A stretch of DNA of 64,000 nucleotides from contig CAZFOB010000003.1 in the NCBI GenBank assembly GCA_964520325.1, forward strand, positions 62,001 through 126,000, written 5' to 3'. This document shows, in pieces, positions 31,660 through 39,523 of the stretch. The notes under the pieces are model-generated. The model saw only the letters and a list, made by a program, of their open reading frames with translations, was not told the DNA's origin and did not search any database. This DNA comes from CAZFOB01 sp964520325 (GTDB taxonomy: Bacteria; Actinomycetota; JAICYB01). A program made the translations under genes and the position numbers. Every line of letters begins with the position of its first letter. Position 1 is the stretch's first letter.

Positions 31660-32088
31660 ATGACCAAGAAGTTGGTGGCTTTCGTGATGCTTGCTTGCCT
31701 CGTGTTGACCTTCACCGGCGGAGACGCCGACGCCCGAAGGCGAAATCGGAAGAACAAGAAAGAAGTTGGCGTGTCCAGCGTGACGATCTCGTTCACCGAT
31801 CGAGAGCCGGCGATCCCGCTCCCGGCGCTGTTCGAGGATCCGTCCGACTTCTTCGCGGGCACGATCTCGAAGGTTAGGGGCTGTGACGGGAACCAAACCG
31901 TCGAGGTTCACCGCGCCGGACAGGGCACCGTCGGCACCACGGAGGCGACTTCGAACGGCGACTGGACGATCTACGTCGAGGATCCGGGCACAGACACCTA
32001 CTTCGCCAAGGTCACCGGAGTCACCAAACGCGGGCGGCAGGCATGTTCGCGCGGGACGTCGGCCCTTCTGAGCGTCGAGGACGCGTAA
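31660..32088 (+). CDS. Small secreted protein, tandem paralogue 1
   Basis: 142 residues from ATG 31660. Signal peptide KKLVAFVMLACLVLTFTGGDADA, a basic stretch (RRRNRKNKKE) and one beta-rich domain with VSSVTISFTDREPAIPL, FFAGTISKVRGCDGNQTVEVHRAG, SNGDWTIYVEDPGTDTYFAKVTG and CSRGTSALLSVED. Two conserved cysteines could form a disulfide. It looks like an Ig-like or carboxypeptidase-regulatory-like domain; function unknown. TATCGT at 31621 is a possible -10, and GGAAAGGGG is the ribosome site. The paralogue follows after 4 nt. Confidence 0.75.
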   Translation: MTKKLVAFVMLACLVLTFTGGDADARRRNRKNKKEVGVSSVTISFTDREPAIPLPALFEDPSDFFAGTISKVRGCDGNQTVEVHRAGQGTVGTTEATSNGDWTIYVEDPGTDTYFAKVTGVTKRGRQACSRGTSALLSVEDA

Positions 32089-32092
32089 GCCC

Positions 32093-32572
32093 ATGACCAG
32101 CGAAAAGACGACTCAGCGACTGAAGAAGCTCGGCGCCGTTGTGTTGATGGCGGCCTTGGCGGCAACGATGGTCGGCGCCGATGCCGATGCTCGTCGCCGC
32201 AAGGGCCGCGACAAGAAGAGCAGGAACAACAACGCTAGCGTGTCCAACGTCACGATCGACTTCTTCGATTCGGAGCCGGAAGGCGGTTTGAGGTTGCTGC
32301 TCCCGGATCCGACTGACGAGTTCAGGGGCACCATCTCGAAGGTCAAGGGATGTGACGGCCGCCAGGATGTCGAGGTCTTCCGTGGTGCCGGCGGCACCGT
32401 TGGGAAGGTCATGGCGTCGAGCAACGGCGACTGGACCGTGCAGGTCGAGGACCCGGGCGACGACTCCTACTACGCGAAGGTGGTCGGTGTGCGCAAGCGT
32501 GGCAACCGCACGTGCTCTCGCGGTACGTCTGCGCTGATCACGGTTGACGACAATGAGGGGAGCCTCTTCTAG
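32093..32572 (+). CDS. Small secreted protein, tandem paralogue 2
   Basis: 159 residues, same plan as the preceding protein: signal peptide (GAVVLMAALAATMVGADADA), basic linker RRRKGRDKKSRNNN, then SVSNVTIDFFDSEPEGGL, FRGTISKVKGCDGRQDVEVFRGAGGTVG, SSNGDWTVQVEDPGDDSYYAKVVG and CSRGTSALITVDD. The pair arose by tandem duplication and was retained with clear divergence. A strong terminator hairpin follows at 32600. Confidence 0.75.
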   Translation: MTSEKTTQRLKKLGAVVLMAALAATMVGADADARRRKGRDKKSRNNNASVSNVTIDFFDSEPEGGLRLLLPDPTDEFRGTISKVKGCDGRQDVEVFRGAGGTVGKVMASSNGDWTVQVEDPGDDSYYAKVVGVRKRGNRTCSRGTSALITVDDNEGSLF

Positions 32573-32599
32573 CCCCAGCCGCCGCTCCGATCTGGATCT

Positions 32600-32628
32600 C
32601 ACAAGGCGCCCCTTCGGGGCGCCTTGTG
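32600..32628 (+). terminator. Perfect 13-bp hairpin terminator
   Basis: CACAAGGCGCCCC-TTC-GGGGCGCCTTGTG. No T-run, but it separates the secreted-protein pair from the suf region. Confidence 0.7.
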
Positions 32629-32653
32629 GCATAGATGGGGGGATATCGACGTG

Positions 32654-32678
32654 TTTAACCAACGCCGGTAGTATTTAG
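32654..32678 (+). promoter_or_regulatory. 25-bp suf box 1 with -10 TAGTAT
   Basis: The block TTTAACCAACGCCGG-TAGTAT-TTAG precedes sufB. It is 21/25 identical to a block before sufD (34300-34324). Both contain a -10-like TAGnAT at the same place. A shared promoter or regulator site. Confidence 0.7.
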
Positions 32679-32709
32679 GAACCGGCACGCAAGTAGAAGG
32701 AGGTCACGC

Positions 32710-34119
32710 ATGGCGCAGCGTCTCGAGATGGACCCCCAAGGCACCTACGAAGAGCGTTGGGGCTGGCGCACGCCCGAAAACTACATGTTCGAGCCGAAGA
32801 AGGGCCTGTCCAGAGAGGTCGTCGAGGAGATCTCGTGGATGAAGTCCGAGCCCGACTGGATGCGCAAGTTCAGGCTCAAAGCCTTCGACCGCTGGGAGCG
32901 CCGTCCCGTCCCGAACTGGGGCGCCGACCTCTCGGGGATCGACTTCAACGACATCTACTACTTCCTCAGGGCCTCAGAGCGCTCAGAGCGGAATTGGGAC
33001 GACGTCCCCGAAGACATCAAGAACACCTTCGACCGTCTCGGTATCCCCGAAGCCGAGCAGAAGTACCTCGGCGGAGTGTCTGCGCAATTCGAGTCAGAGT
33101 CGGTCTACCACTCGGTGAAGGAGTCGATCACGGCGATGGGCGTGCTCTTCACCGACATGGACACAGCGGTGCGTGAGCACCCGGAGATCGTCCAGAAATA
33201 CATCTCGACGATCATCCCGATCAACGACAACAAGCTCTCAGCGCTCAACTCCGCGGTGTGGTCGGGTGGCTCGTTCATCTACGTGCCCCCTGGTGTGGAG
33301 GTCGACGTCCCACTGCAGGCCTACTTCCGCATCAACGCGGAGAACGCCGGCCAGTTCGAGCGCACTCTGATCATCGCCGACGAAGGCTCCTACGTTCACT
33401 ACATCGAGGGCTGCACGGCGCCGACGTACTCCTCGACGTCGCTCCACTCGGCCGTTGTCGAGCTCATCGCGCACCCGAATGCTCGTCTGACGTACACGAC
33501 GATCCAGAACTGGTCGTCCAACGTCTACAACCTCGTCACCAAGCGTGCCGTTGCCGAAGAGAACGCCGTCGTCGAATGGGTCGACGGCAATATCGGCTCG
33601 AAAGTCACGATGAAGTACCCGGCCGTGGTGCTCAAGGGACGCAAGGCCCACGGTGAAACCCTGTCGCTCGCCTTCGCCGGCAAGGGTCAGCACCAGGACA
33701 CCGGCTCGAAGATGACCCACGTCGCGCCTGAGACGACCTCGCGCATCATCTCGAAGTCGATCAGCAAGGACGGCGGACGCACCTCCTATCGCGGCGGTGT
33801 ATGGATCATGCCCGGCGCGAAGAAGTCGAAGTCCAACGTCGTATGCGACGCGCTGCTCATCGACGAGGAGTCGCGCTCGGACACCTATCCCTACATGGAC
33901 ATCCAGGAAGACGACGTCGAGATGGGCCACGAAGCATCGGTGTCGAAGATCGGCGACGAGCAGCTCTTCTATCTCCGCAGCCGTGGGATCCCGGAGGCCG
34001 AGGCGGCTGCGATGATCGTCCGCGGATTCATCGAGCCCATCACGAAGTCGCTTCCGATGGAGTACGCCGTCGAGCTCAATCGCCTCATCGAGCTCGAGAT
34101 GGAAGGCTCAGTCGGCTAG
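32710..34119 (+). CDS. sufB: Fe-S cluster assembly scaffold SufB
   Basis: 469 residues, usual length. Core SufB sequence: YEERWGWRTPENYMFEPKKGLS, YVPPGVEVDVPLQAYFRINAENAGQFERTLIIADEGSYVHYIEGCTAP, GRKAHGETLSLAFAGKGQHQDTGSKM, RTSYRGG and GIPEAEAAAMIVRGFIEP. It is the scaffold subunit of the SufBC2D complex. ATG 32710 follows AAGGAGGT. Unlike most actinobacterial suf operons it is separated from sufD by 237 nt with a terminator-like hairpin and its own copy of the 25-bp box; no sufR regulator gene precedes it. Confidence 0.96.
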   Translation: MAQRLEMDPQGTYEERWGWRTPENYMFEPKKGLSREVVEEISWMKSEPDWMRKFRLKAFDRWERRPVPNWGADLSGIDFNDIYYFLRASERSERNWDDVPEDIKNTFDRLGIPEAEQKYLGGVSAQFESESVYHSVKESITAMGVLFTDMDTAVREHPEIVQKYISTIIPINDNKLSALNSAVWSGGSFIYVPPGVEVDVPLQAYFRINAENAGQFERTLIIADEGSYVHYIEGCTAPTYSSTSLHSAVVELIAHPNARLTYTTIQNWSSNVYNLVTKRAVAEENAVVEWVDGNIGSKVTMKYPAVVLKGRKAHGETLSLAFAGKGQHQDTGSKMTHVAPETTSRIISKSISKDGGRTSYRGGVWIMPGAKKSKSNVVCDALLIDEESRSDTYPYMDIQEDDVEMGHEASVSKIGDEQLFYLRSRGIPEAEAAAMIVRGFIEPITKSLPMEYAVELNRLIELEMEGSVG

Positions 34120-34284
34120 GGGGTTCGGGAGTCAGTTCGACGCCGACAACGTCGCGCGTTGGGCGACGGAGCACCCTTCATGCGTGTACGCGGTCTGCCG
34201 CTGGTATCGGATCGCCTCTGCGGCGTCCAGTTCTGCCGGCCAATTCTGCCGGTAGGCCGCTGCCCGGTTTTCCTGGAAGGACGG

Positions 34285-34302
34285 GGCGCGACCGCGCCTT
34301 TT
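34285..34302 (+). terminator. Terminator-like hairpin between sufB and sufD
   Basis: GGCGC-GACC-GCGCC followed by TTTT. It sits immediately before suf box 2 and would end the sufB transcript. Confidence 0.6.
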
Positions 34303-34324
34303 AGCCAACGACGATAGGATTTAG
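34300..34324 (+). promoter_or_regulatory. 25-bp suf box 2 with -10 TAGGAT
   Basis: TTTAGCCAACGACGA-TAGGAT-TTAG, 31 nt before sufD, matching suf box 1 at 21 of 25 positions. Confidence 0.7.
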
Positions 34325-34355
34325 AGTCCCGACCAGCACGTCCACGAACGGACCG

Positions 34356-35564
34356 ATGACGACAATCACCAACGAGATCGAAGATTGCGTCGCTGCTCTC
34401 AGCGCCGCATCGCCGGATTGGCTGGCCGAGTTGCGTCAGCAGGGCCTTGCCCAGAGCCGCGAGATCCCGTTCCCGGGCGGACGCGAGGAGCACTGGCGCT
34501 TCACCGACCTCGACGCGATCAAACCCGGGAACTTCCGTCTGAGCGACGCCGCATCGCAGCCGACACTCGAGGGCGTGACGGCGCGCGGCGTCATCTTCTG
34601 CGACCTCGCGACGGCCGTGCGCGACCACAGCGACCTATTGAAGCCCCGGCTCGGCTCCCTTATCGGGGCTACCGACCCCTTCACGGCGCTCTCGCTGGCT
34701 GCGCACAACGGCGGCACCTTCCTCTACGTCCCCACGGGTGTGGAGTGCAGCGCTCCGTTCCACGCGACGCACACGATCACACCGGACGCCGCTGGATCGA
34801 CGGTTCTTCCACGCACGGTCGTGATCGTGGAGGACGGCGCGAAGGTCGTTTTCAACGACGTGTACTCCAGTGACCCGTTGTCGCAGTCGACGCTCGCCGC
34901 ACCGGTCACCGAGATGTTCATCGGCAAAGGGGCCGAGGTCGGCTGGGTGACCTGGCAGGACTGGGGGCCGGGCGTGAAGCACGTCGCGAACGTCCGCGCT
35001 CGCCTCGATCGCGACGCGCTGCTCAATACGCTCGTTGTGACCCTCGGCGGCGACTACTCGCGCACGTGGAAGGAATGCACACTCGCGGGCGAGGGCGCAC
35101 GGTCGAACATGTACGGTCTGTACTTCTCGCACAGCGAACAGCGCTTCGAGCATTGGACGATGCAGGACCACGTCGCTCCGCATTGCACGTCCGATCTGCT
35201 GTACAAAGGCGCGCTCGAGGACACCTCGCAGGCCCTCTACTACGGCACGATCCACATCCGTCCGGACGCCCATCACTCCGACGCTTATCAGGCCAACCGC
35301 AACCTCGCTCTCTCACCGAACGCACGAGCATTGCCGCATCCGCGCCTCGAGATCGAGAACAACGAGGTCCGCTGCACACACGGCGTGACTGTCGGACAGG
35401 TCAGCGACGAACACCTCTTCTACCTGCAGTCGCGTGGCATCCCGCGCGAGGAAGCGCGCAGGCTCATCGTGTTCGGGTTCTTCAACCAGGTGCTGGACAA
35501 GGTCGGCTGGTCGGGCATGCAGGAACAGCTCGCCGATGCGATCCGGACAAAGATGGAGGTGTGA
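34356..35564 (+). CDS. sufD: Fe-S cluster assembly protein SufD
   Basis: 402 residues. SufD features: REIPFPGGREEHWRFTDLDAIKPG, FLYVPTGVECSAPFHATHTITPDAAGSTVLPRTVVIVEDGAKVVF, the region YKGALEDTSQALYYGTIHIRPDAHHSDAYQANRNLALS, and EIENNEVRCTHGVTVGQVSDEHLFYLQSRGIPREEARRLIVFGF. It forms the heterocomplex with SufB and SufC. It begins a six-gene operon in which every junction overlaps. The stop overlaps the Rieske start (TGATG). Confidence 0.95.
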   Translation: MTTITNEIEDCVAALSAASPDWLAELRQQGLAQSREIPFPGGREEHWRFTDLDAIKPGNFRLSDAASQPTLEGVTARGVIFCDLATAVRDHSDLLKPRLGSLIGATDPFTALSLAAHNGGTFLYVPTGVECSAPFHATHTITPDAAGSTVLPRTVVIVEDGAKVVFNDVYSSDPLSQSTLAAPVTEMFIGKGAEVGWVTWQDWGPGVKHVANVRARLDRDALLNTLVVTLGGDYSRTWKECTLAGEGARSNMYGLYFSHSEQRFEHWTMQDHVAPHCTSDLLYKGALEDTSQALYYGTIHIRPDAHHSDAYQANRNLALSPNARALPHPRLEIENNEVRCTHGVTVGQVSDEHLFYLQSRGIPREEARRLIVFGFFNQVLDKVGWSGMQEQLADAIRTKMEV

Positions 35565-35881
35565 TGGGCGAGTTCGTCAAGGTGGCGAAAGTAGCCGATA
35601 TCCCAACCGGCGAGGCACTGCAGGTCGAGGCCGGCGGACAATCGCTCGCGCTCATCCGCGTGGGTGAAGACGTCTTCTGCGTCCACGACATCTGCACGCA
35701 CGAACACGCGCATCTGTCCGAAGGGTTCTGCGAAGGGTTCGAGATCGAGTGCCCGCTCCACGGCTCGATCTTCGACGTCCGCACCGGTGCGGTGAAGTCG
35801 CTTCCCGCGACCGAGGACGTCAAGACCTACAACCTGAAAGTGGAGAACGGCGACGTGTATGTGGAGGTAGCCAAAGAGTGA
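35564..35881 (+). CDS. Rieske-type [2Fe-2S] ferredoxin of the suf operon
   Basis: 105 residues. The Rieske motifs CTHEHAHL and CPLHGSIFD bind a 2Fe-2S cluster with two Cys and two His. Small non-haem dioxygenase-like ferredoxins of this kind are a regular member of actinobacterial suf operons, perhaps supplying electrons for cluster assembly. The start ATG 35564 overlaps the sufD stop, and its stop overlaps the sufC GTG. Confidence 0.92.
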   Translation: MGEFVKVAKVADIPTGEALQVEAGGQSLALIRVGEDVFCVHDICTHEHAHLSEGFCEGFEIECPLHGSIFDVRTGAVKSLPATEDVKTYNLKVENGDVYVEVAKE

Positions 35882-36681
35882 GTAGCGCTAACGCGGATCC
35901 CATTCTGAGAGTTCAGGACCTCCACGTGAGCGTGGAGAACAAGCCGATCCTGCGCGGGCTCGACCTCGAGATCCCGAAGGGCGAGGTGCACGCGATCATG
36001 GGGCCGAATGGCTCCGGCAAGTCGACCCTCGCGCAGGTGCTGCTCGGCCATCCAGCGTACGAGATCACCCAGGGATCGATCACTTTCAAGGGCGAGGACG
36101 TCACCGAGCTCGCACCGGACGAGCGCGCGCGCCTCGGTATGTTCCTCGCGTTCCAGTACCCGGTCGAGGTCCCCGGTGTCTCGGTGTCGAACTTCCTGCG
36201 CACCGCGATGAACGCTGTTCGCGGACAAGACATCCCCGTGCGCGAGTTCATGACGCAGCTCCGCACCACGCTCAAGGAGCTCGGCCTCGACGAATCGTTC
36301 GCGCGACGGAACCTGAACGAAGGATTCTCCGGTGGAGAGAAGAAGCGCGCCGAGATCCTGCAGCTCGCGCTGCTCAAGCCCGAGCTCGCCGTTCTCGACG
36401 AGACCGACTCCGGCCTCGACATCGACGGTGTGCGCATCGTGGCCGAGGCCGTGAACCAACTCAAAGGCCCGGACATCGGCTTCGTGGTCATCACCCACTA
36501 CACGCGGATCCTCGATTTCATCACTCCCGACGTCATCCACATCCTTCTCGGGGGCCGGGTCGTGCGTTCGGGTGGTGCCGAGATCGGTGCTCACCTGGAA
36601 GAGGTCGGCTACGAGGCTCTGCGCGAGGAGTTCGGTATCGAGACCGACGAAGCAGAGCTCGAGGAGGCTCCGAAGGGGTGA
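35878..36681 (+). CDS. sufC: Fe-S cluster assembly ATPase SufC
   Basis: 267 residues from GTG 35878. ABC ATPase motifs: Walker A MGPNGSGKSTLAQ, Q-loop LAFQYPVEVPGVSVSNFL, signature FSGGEKKRAEILQ, Walker B LAVLDETDSGLDIDG and H-loop VVITHYTR. It powers the SufBC2D scaffold and is cytosolic. Longer upstream frames overlap the Rieske gene and are rejected. Confidence 0.96.
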   Translation: MSSANADPILRVQDLHVSVENKPILRGLDLEIPKGEVHAIMGPNGSGKSTLAQVLLGHPAYEITQGSITFKGEDVTELAPDERARLGMFLAFQYPVEVPGVSVSNFLRTAMNAVRGQDIPVREFMTQLRTTLKELGLDESFARRNLNEGFSGGEKKRAEILQLALLKPELAVLDETDSGLDIDGVRIVAEAVNQLKGPDIGFVVITHYTRILDFITPDVIHILLGGRVVRSGGAEIGAHLEEVGYEALREEFGIETDEAELEEAPKG

Positions 36682-37928
36682 CGGTGGACGTCGCTTGCGT
36701 TCGTAAGGACTTCCCGATCCTGGACCGCGAGGTCCACGGTCACAAGCTCGTCTACCTCGACAGCGCCGCAACATCGCAGAAGCCGCGCCAGGTCATCGAC
36801 GCGATGACCTCGTTCTACGAGCACACCAATGCCGGTGTGCACCGTTCGGTGCACCAGCTCGGCGAAGAATCGACGGCAGCCTACGAAGGCGCTCGCGAGA
36901 AGATCGCCGCGTTCGTCAACGCACCAGATCCGCGGGGCGTGGTCTTCACGCGAGGGACGACCGAGGCGACCAACCTCGTCGCCTATGCGTGGGCCCGCCG
37001 GCGTTTGAAGCCGGGCGACGAGATCCTCGGGACGGTGATGGAACATCACTCCAACCTCGTCCCTTGGCAGATGGCCGCGGCAGATACCGGTGCGACGACG
37101 CGCTACCTGCCTATCACCGACGCCGGCGAGCTCGACCTCACTGATCTCGACACGTTGTTGACCGATAAGACCAAGCTCGTGACGGTCACCGGGATGTCGA
37201 ACGTGCTGGGCACGATCAACGACCTGCACCCGATCATCGAGGCCGCTCATGCCGTCGGAGCCCTCGTCCTTGTCGACGGCGCGCAGCTCATTCCGCACAG
37301 CGCGACGGATTTCGTCGCGCTCGGATGTGACTTCCTTGCGTTCTCGTCGCACAAGATGCTCGGACCAACCGGCGTCGGGGCGCTCGTCGCCAAGCCTGAG
37401 CTACTGGAGGAGATGGACCCGTTCCTCGGAGGCGGCGAGATGATCCGCGACGTCTCCCTCGTCGGCTCCACGTGGAACGACATCCCGTACAAGTTTGAAG
37501 CCGGCACGATGATGGTGGCCGAAGCCGTCGGTTTCGGGGCGGCGGTCGACTACCTGTCAGAGCTCGGGATGGACAACGTCCGCAAACACGAGATCGAACT
37601 TGCTCGGTACGCGCTGTTGGTACTCGGCGACGCCCCCGGGGTGAAGATCTATGGACCCACCGACCCCGAGCGCCGAGGATCGACCTTCTCCTTCAATCTC
37701 TTCGACCAGGGCGAGCTGATCCACCCCCACGACGTGGCCACGATCCTCGACGGCGAAGGCGTTGCGGTCAGGGCCGGACACCACTGCGCGAAGCCGCTGA
37801 TGAAGCGCTACGACGTCCCGGCGACGAACCGTGCAAGCTGCTATGTCTACAACTCGCAAGCCGACATCGACGTCCTTGTGGAAGCCGTTGACAAGGCTAG
37901 GGTGTTCTTCTCGAGGGGTAAGCCATGA
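36678..37928 (+). CDS. sufS: Cysteine desulfurase SufS (group II)
   Basis: 416 residues. PLP-dependent enzyme that removes sulfur from cysteine for cluster assembly. PLP Lys in FLAFSSHKMLGPTGVG (~226), catalytic Cys in VAVRAGHHCAKPLMKRY (~370), N-terminus VRKDFPILDREVHGHKLVYLDSAATSQKP. It partners with SufU, whose gene overlaps its stop (ATGA). GTG 36678 overlaps the sufC stop. Confidence 0.96.
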   Translation: MTVDVACVRKDFPILDREVHGHKLVYLDSAATSQKPRQVIDAMTSFYEHTNAGVHRSVHQLGEESTAAYEGAREKIAAFVNAPDPRGVVFTRGTTEATNLVAYAWARRRLKPGDEILGTVMEHHSNLVPWQMAAADTGATTRYLPITDAGELDLTDLDTLLTDKTKLVTVTGMSNVLGTINDLHPIIEAAHAVGALVLVDGAQLIPHSATDFVALGCDFLAFSSHKMLGPTGVGALVAKPELLEEMDPFLGGGEMIRDVSLVGSTWNDIPYKFEAGTMMVAEAVGFGAAVDYLSELGMDNVRKHEIELARYALLVLGDAPGVKIYGPTDPERRGSTFSFNLFDQGELIHPHDVATILDGEGVAVRAGHHCAKPLMKRYDVPATNRASCYVYNSQADIDVLVEAVDKARVFFSRGKP

Positions 37929-38371
37929 GCGTCGACGACCTGTATCGCGAGATCATCCTTGACCACTACCGCAGCCCGCGGAACAAGCGGCGCGGGGTCG
38001 AGGGCGCCATCGCCGTCAAGCACGACAACCCGTTGTGCGGCGACGAGTTGCACCTGGCGGTGGATGTCCGCAACGGAACCCTCTCCGACGTGGCTTTCGA
38101 CGGCAAGGGATGCTCGATCTCCCAGGCCTCGGCCTCGATGATGACTGAGGCCGTGCAAGGTCAGACCGTCGGCGACGCACTCGATCTCACCGAGATCGTG
38201 CGACTGATGATGCACGGAGAGCCTCCGAGCTCCGATCTTGGAGACTTGATGGCACTCGAGGGCGTGGCCAAGTTCCCGGTACGCGTGAAGTGCGCACTGC
38301 TGGCATGGATGGCCCTCAAGGACGCGCTCGGACAGGTTGTCACGCCAGAGCGAAGCGGAGGCGACAGATGA
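37925..38371 (+). CDS. sufU: Zinc-dependent sulfurtransferase SufU
   Basis: 148 residues: LYREIILDHYRSPRNKRRG, Cys in HDNPLCGDEL (~38), Cys in FDGKGCSISQASASMM (~63) and Cys in PVRVKCALLAW (~122). It includes the insert between the second and third cysteine that separates SufU from IscU. It accepts sulfur from SufS. Overlaps sufS and sufT. Confidence 0.95.
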   Translation: MSVDDLYREIILDHYRSPRNKRRGVEGAIAVKHDNPLCGDELHLAVDVRNGTLSDVAFDGKGCSISQASASMMTEAVQGQTVGDALDLTEIVRLMMHGEPPSSDLGDLMALEGVAKFPVRVKCALLAWMALKDALGQVVTPERSGGDR

Positions 38372-38688
38372 GTCAAGAAGCGATCAACGAGGAAGAGATC
38401 TGGGAGGCCCTGAAGGTCGTCACCGATCCCGAGATCGGGATCGACGTGGTGAACCTCGGTCTCGTCTACGGCGTGGACATCGGCGAGGACAAGTGTGTGA
38501 AGATCCGCATGACGCTCACGTCGATGGGCTGTCCGGCGACCGGACTGATCGAGTTTCAGGCAATAGAGGCTGTGAAGACCGTCGATGGCGTGAGCGATGC
38601 CGTCGTCGAGTTCACCTTCAACCCGCCCTGGAGTCCGGACAAGATGACCGAAGAAGGCCGCGACATGCTCCAGGCGATGGGGTACTGA
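38368..38688 (+). CDS. sufT: SufT / MIP18-family Fe-S maturation protein
   Basis: 106 residues from ATG 38368 (overlapping the sufU stop). DUF59/MIP18: EEEIWEALKVVTDPEIGIDVVNLGLVYGVDI, KIRMTLTSMGCPATGLIEFQ and VEFTFNPPWSPDKMTEEGRDMLQAMGY. It helps deliver clusters to target proteins. It is the last gene of the suf operon and converges with the DUF3105 gene. Confidence 0.93.
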   Translation: MSQEAINEEEIWEALKVVTDPEIGIDVVNLGLVYGVDIGEDKCVKIRMTLTSMGCPATGLIEFQAIEAVKTVDGVSDAVVEFTFNPPWSPDKMTEEGRDMLQAMGY

Positions 38689-38691
38689 TCG

Positions 38692-39504
38692 CTAGATCGT
38701 GTTGTTCGGCTCGGGAGCCGTGCGCGCGCCGCGGAACCGGTCGATGAACGCGTCGATGAGCTTCGGCGAAGACTTGTCGCACGTGACCATCCGTCCCCAG
38801 GCCGAGAGCGCTACCTTCGTGTCGCCCTCGAGCGGCGGGTAGGGAACGACGAGCACCTTGTCCTCGTTGCGGTACTCGCTTTCGAGATCGGTTCTGTCGT
38901 CCTTCTTGAGCTTGTCGTGCCAGATGACGACGGCGCCGTGTTCGAGTGAGTGCACAGACTTGTAGATGTTGAGGCCTTGAGTCGGGTCGTCGCTCAGCGG
39001 CTCGTCGTAGATGCCCTCCGGAAGCGTCGTCGGCTGGTGTTCGCCGTGCGTCGGCGGAGAGACGTCGTATTCGGTCCGCTCGCCCTCGGTGAGGTGTTCA
39101 CCACTGCCGCTGCTGCTGGTCTCACGAACCTCACTGCAGCCTTGGGCCTTCGCGAGCGAGTTGAATTCGTTCGAAGCACGGCTGCCGAGCACCTGACTCG
39201 TGACGATGGCCGCGACGATCACCAGAACGATGGTGCCGCCGATAACGTAGTTGCGCCGGCGAGCTCTCCGCTTGCGGACGCTGAGGCGCTGATGGGGCGT
39301 CTGCTTGCGACGCGTTGCCTCCGAACGCACGGGCGAACCCGGCCCGCGTGATGGTGGTTCGGCGCCACGCGCCGACGAAGGCGGATGTCCCGAGGGTGCT
39401 TGCGTGGACGGCGGAACACGCACGGGGGCCGTGCCGGGCGCCGAATGGACCGGGGGCGCGACGGGACGACGGTGCTGCCGCTTGCGTTTCTTCTTGTTGG
39501 CCAC
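38692..39504 (-). CDS. DUF3105 membrane protein
   Basis: 270 residues from GTG 39504. A long Pro/Ser/Arg-rich cytoplasmic N-terminus (VANKKKRKRQHRRPVAPP...), one membrane helix (NYVIGGTIVLVIVAAIVTSQVLG), then the DUF3105 domain outside: YDVSPPTHGEHQPTTLPEGIYDEPL, HSLEHGAVVIWHD, VLVVPYPPLEGDTKVALSAWGRMVTCDKSSPKLIDAFIDRFR and the terminal PEPNN. Function unknown. TATCCT lies 8 nt before the GTG. It is divergent from lnt with only 19 nt between starts. Confidence 0.85.
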   Translation of the reverse strand: MANKKKRKRQHRRPVAPPVHSAPGTAPVRVPPSTQAPSGHPPSSARGAEPPSRGPGSPVRSEATRRKQTPHQRLSVRKRRARRRNYVIGGTIVLVIVAAIVTSQVLGSRASNEFNSLAKAQGCSEVRETSSSGSGEHLTEGERTEYDVSPPTHGEHQPTTLPEGIYDEPLSDDPTQGLNIYKSVHSLEHGAVVIWHDKLKKDDRTDLESEYRNEDKVLVVPYPPLEGDTKVALSAWGRMVTCDKSSPKLIDAFIDRFRGARTAPEPNNTI

Positions 39505-39512
39505 GGCAGGTA

Positions 39513-39518
39513 AGGATA
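39513..39518 (-). promoter_or_regulatory. -10 element TATCCT, leaderless promoter of DUF3105 gene
   Basis: TATCCT on the minus strand, 8 nt before GTG 39504, lying inside the lnt upstream region. Confidence 0.5.
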
Positions 39519-39523
39519 GCGGC

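Noticed and set aside
34119..34300. The sufB-sufD interval as a possible small gene.
   Set aside because: No frame has a plausible start and product; it contains a direct repeat (TTCTGCCGG twice), a terminator-like hairpin and the suf box instead.
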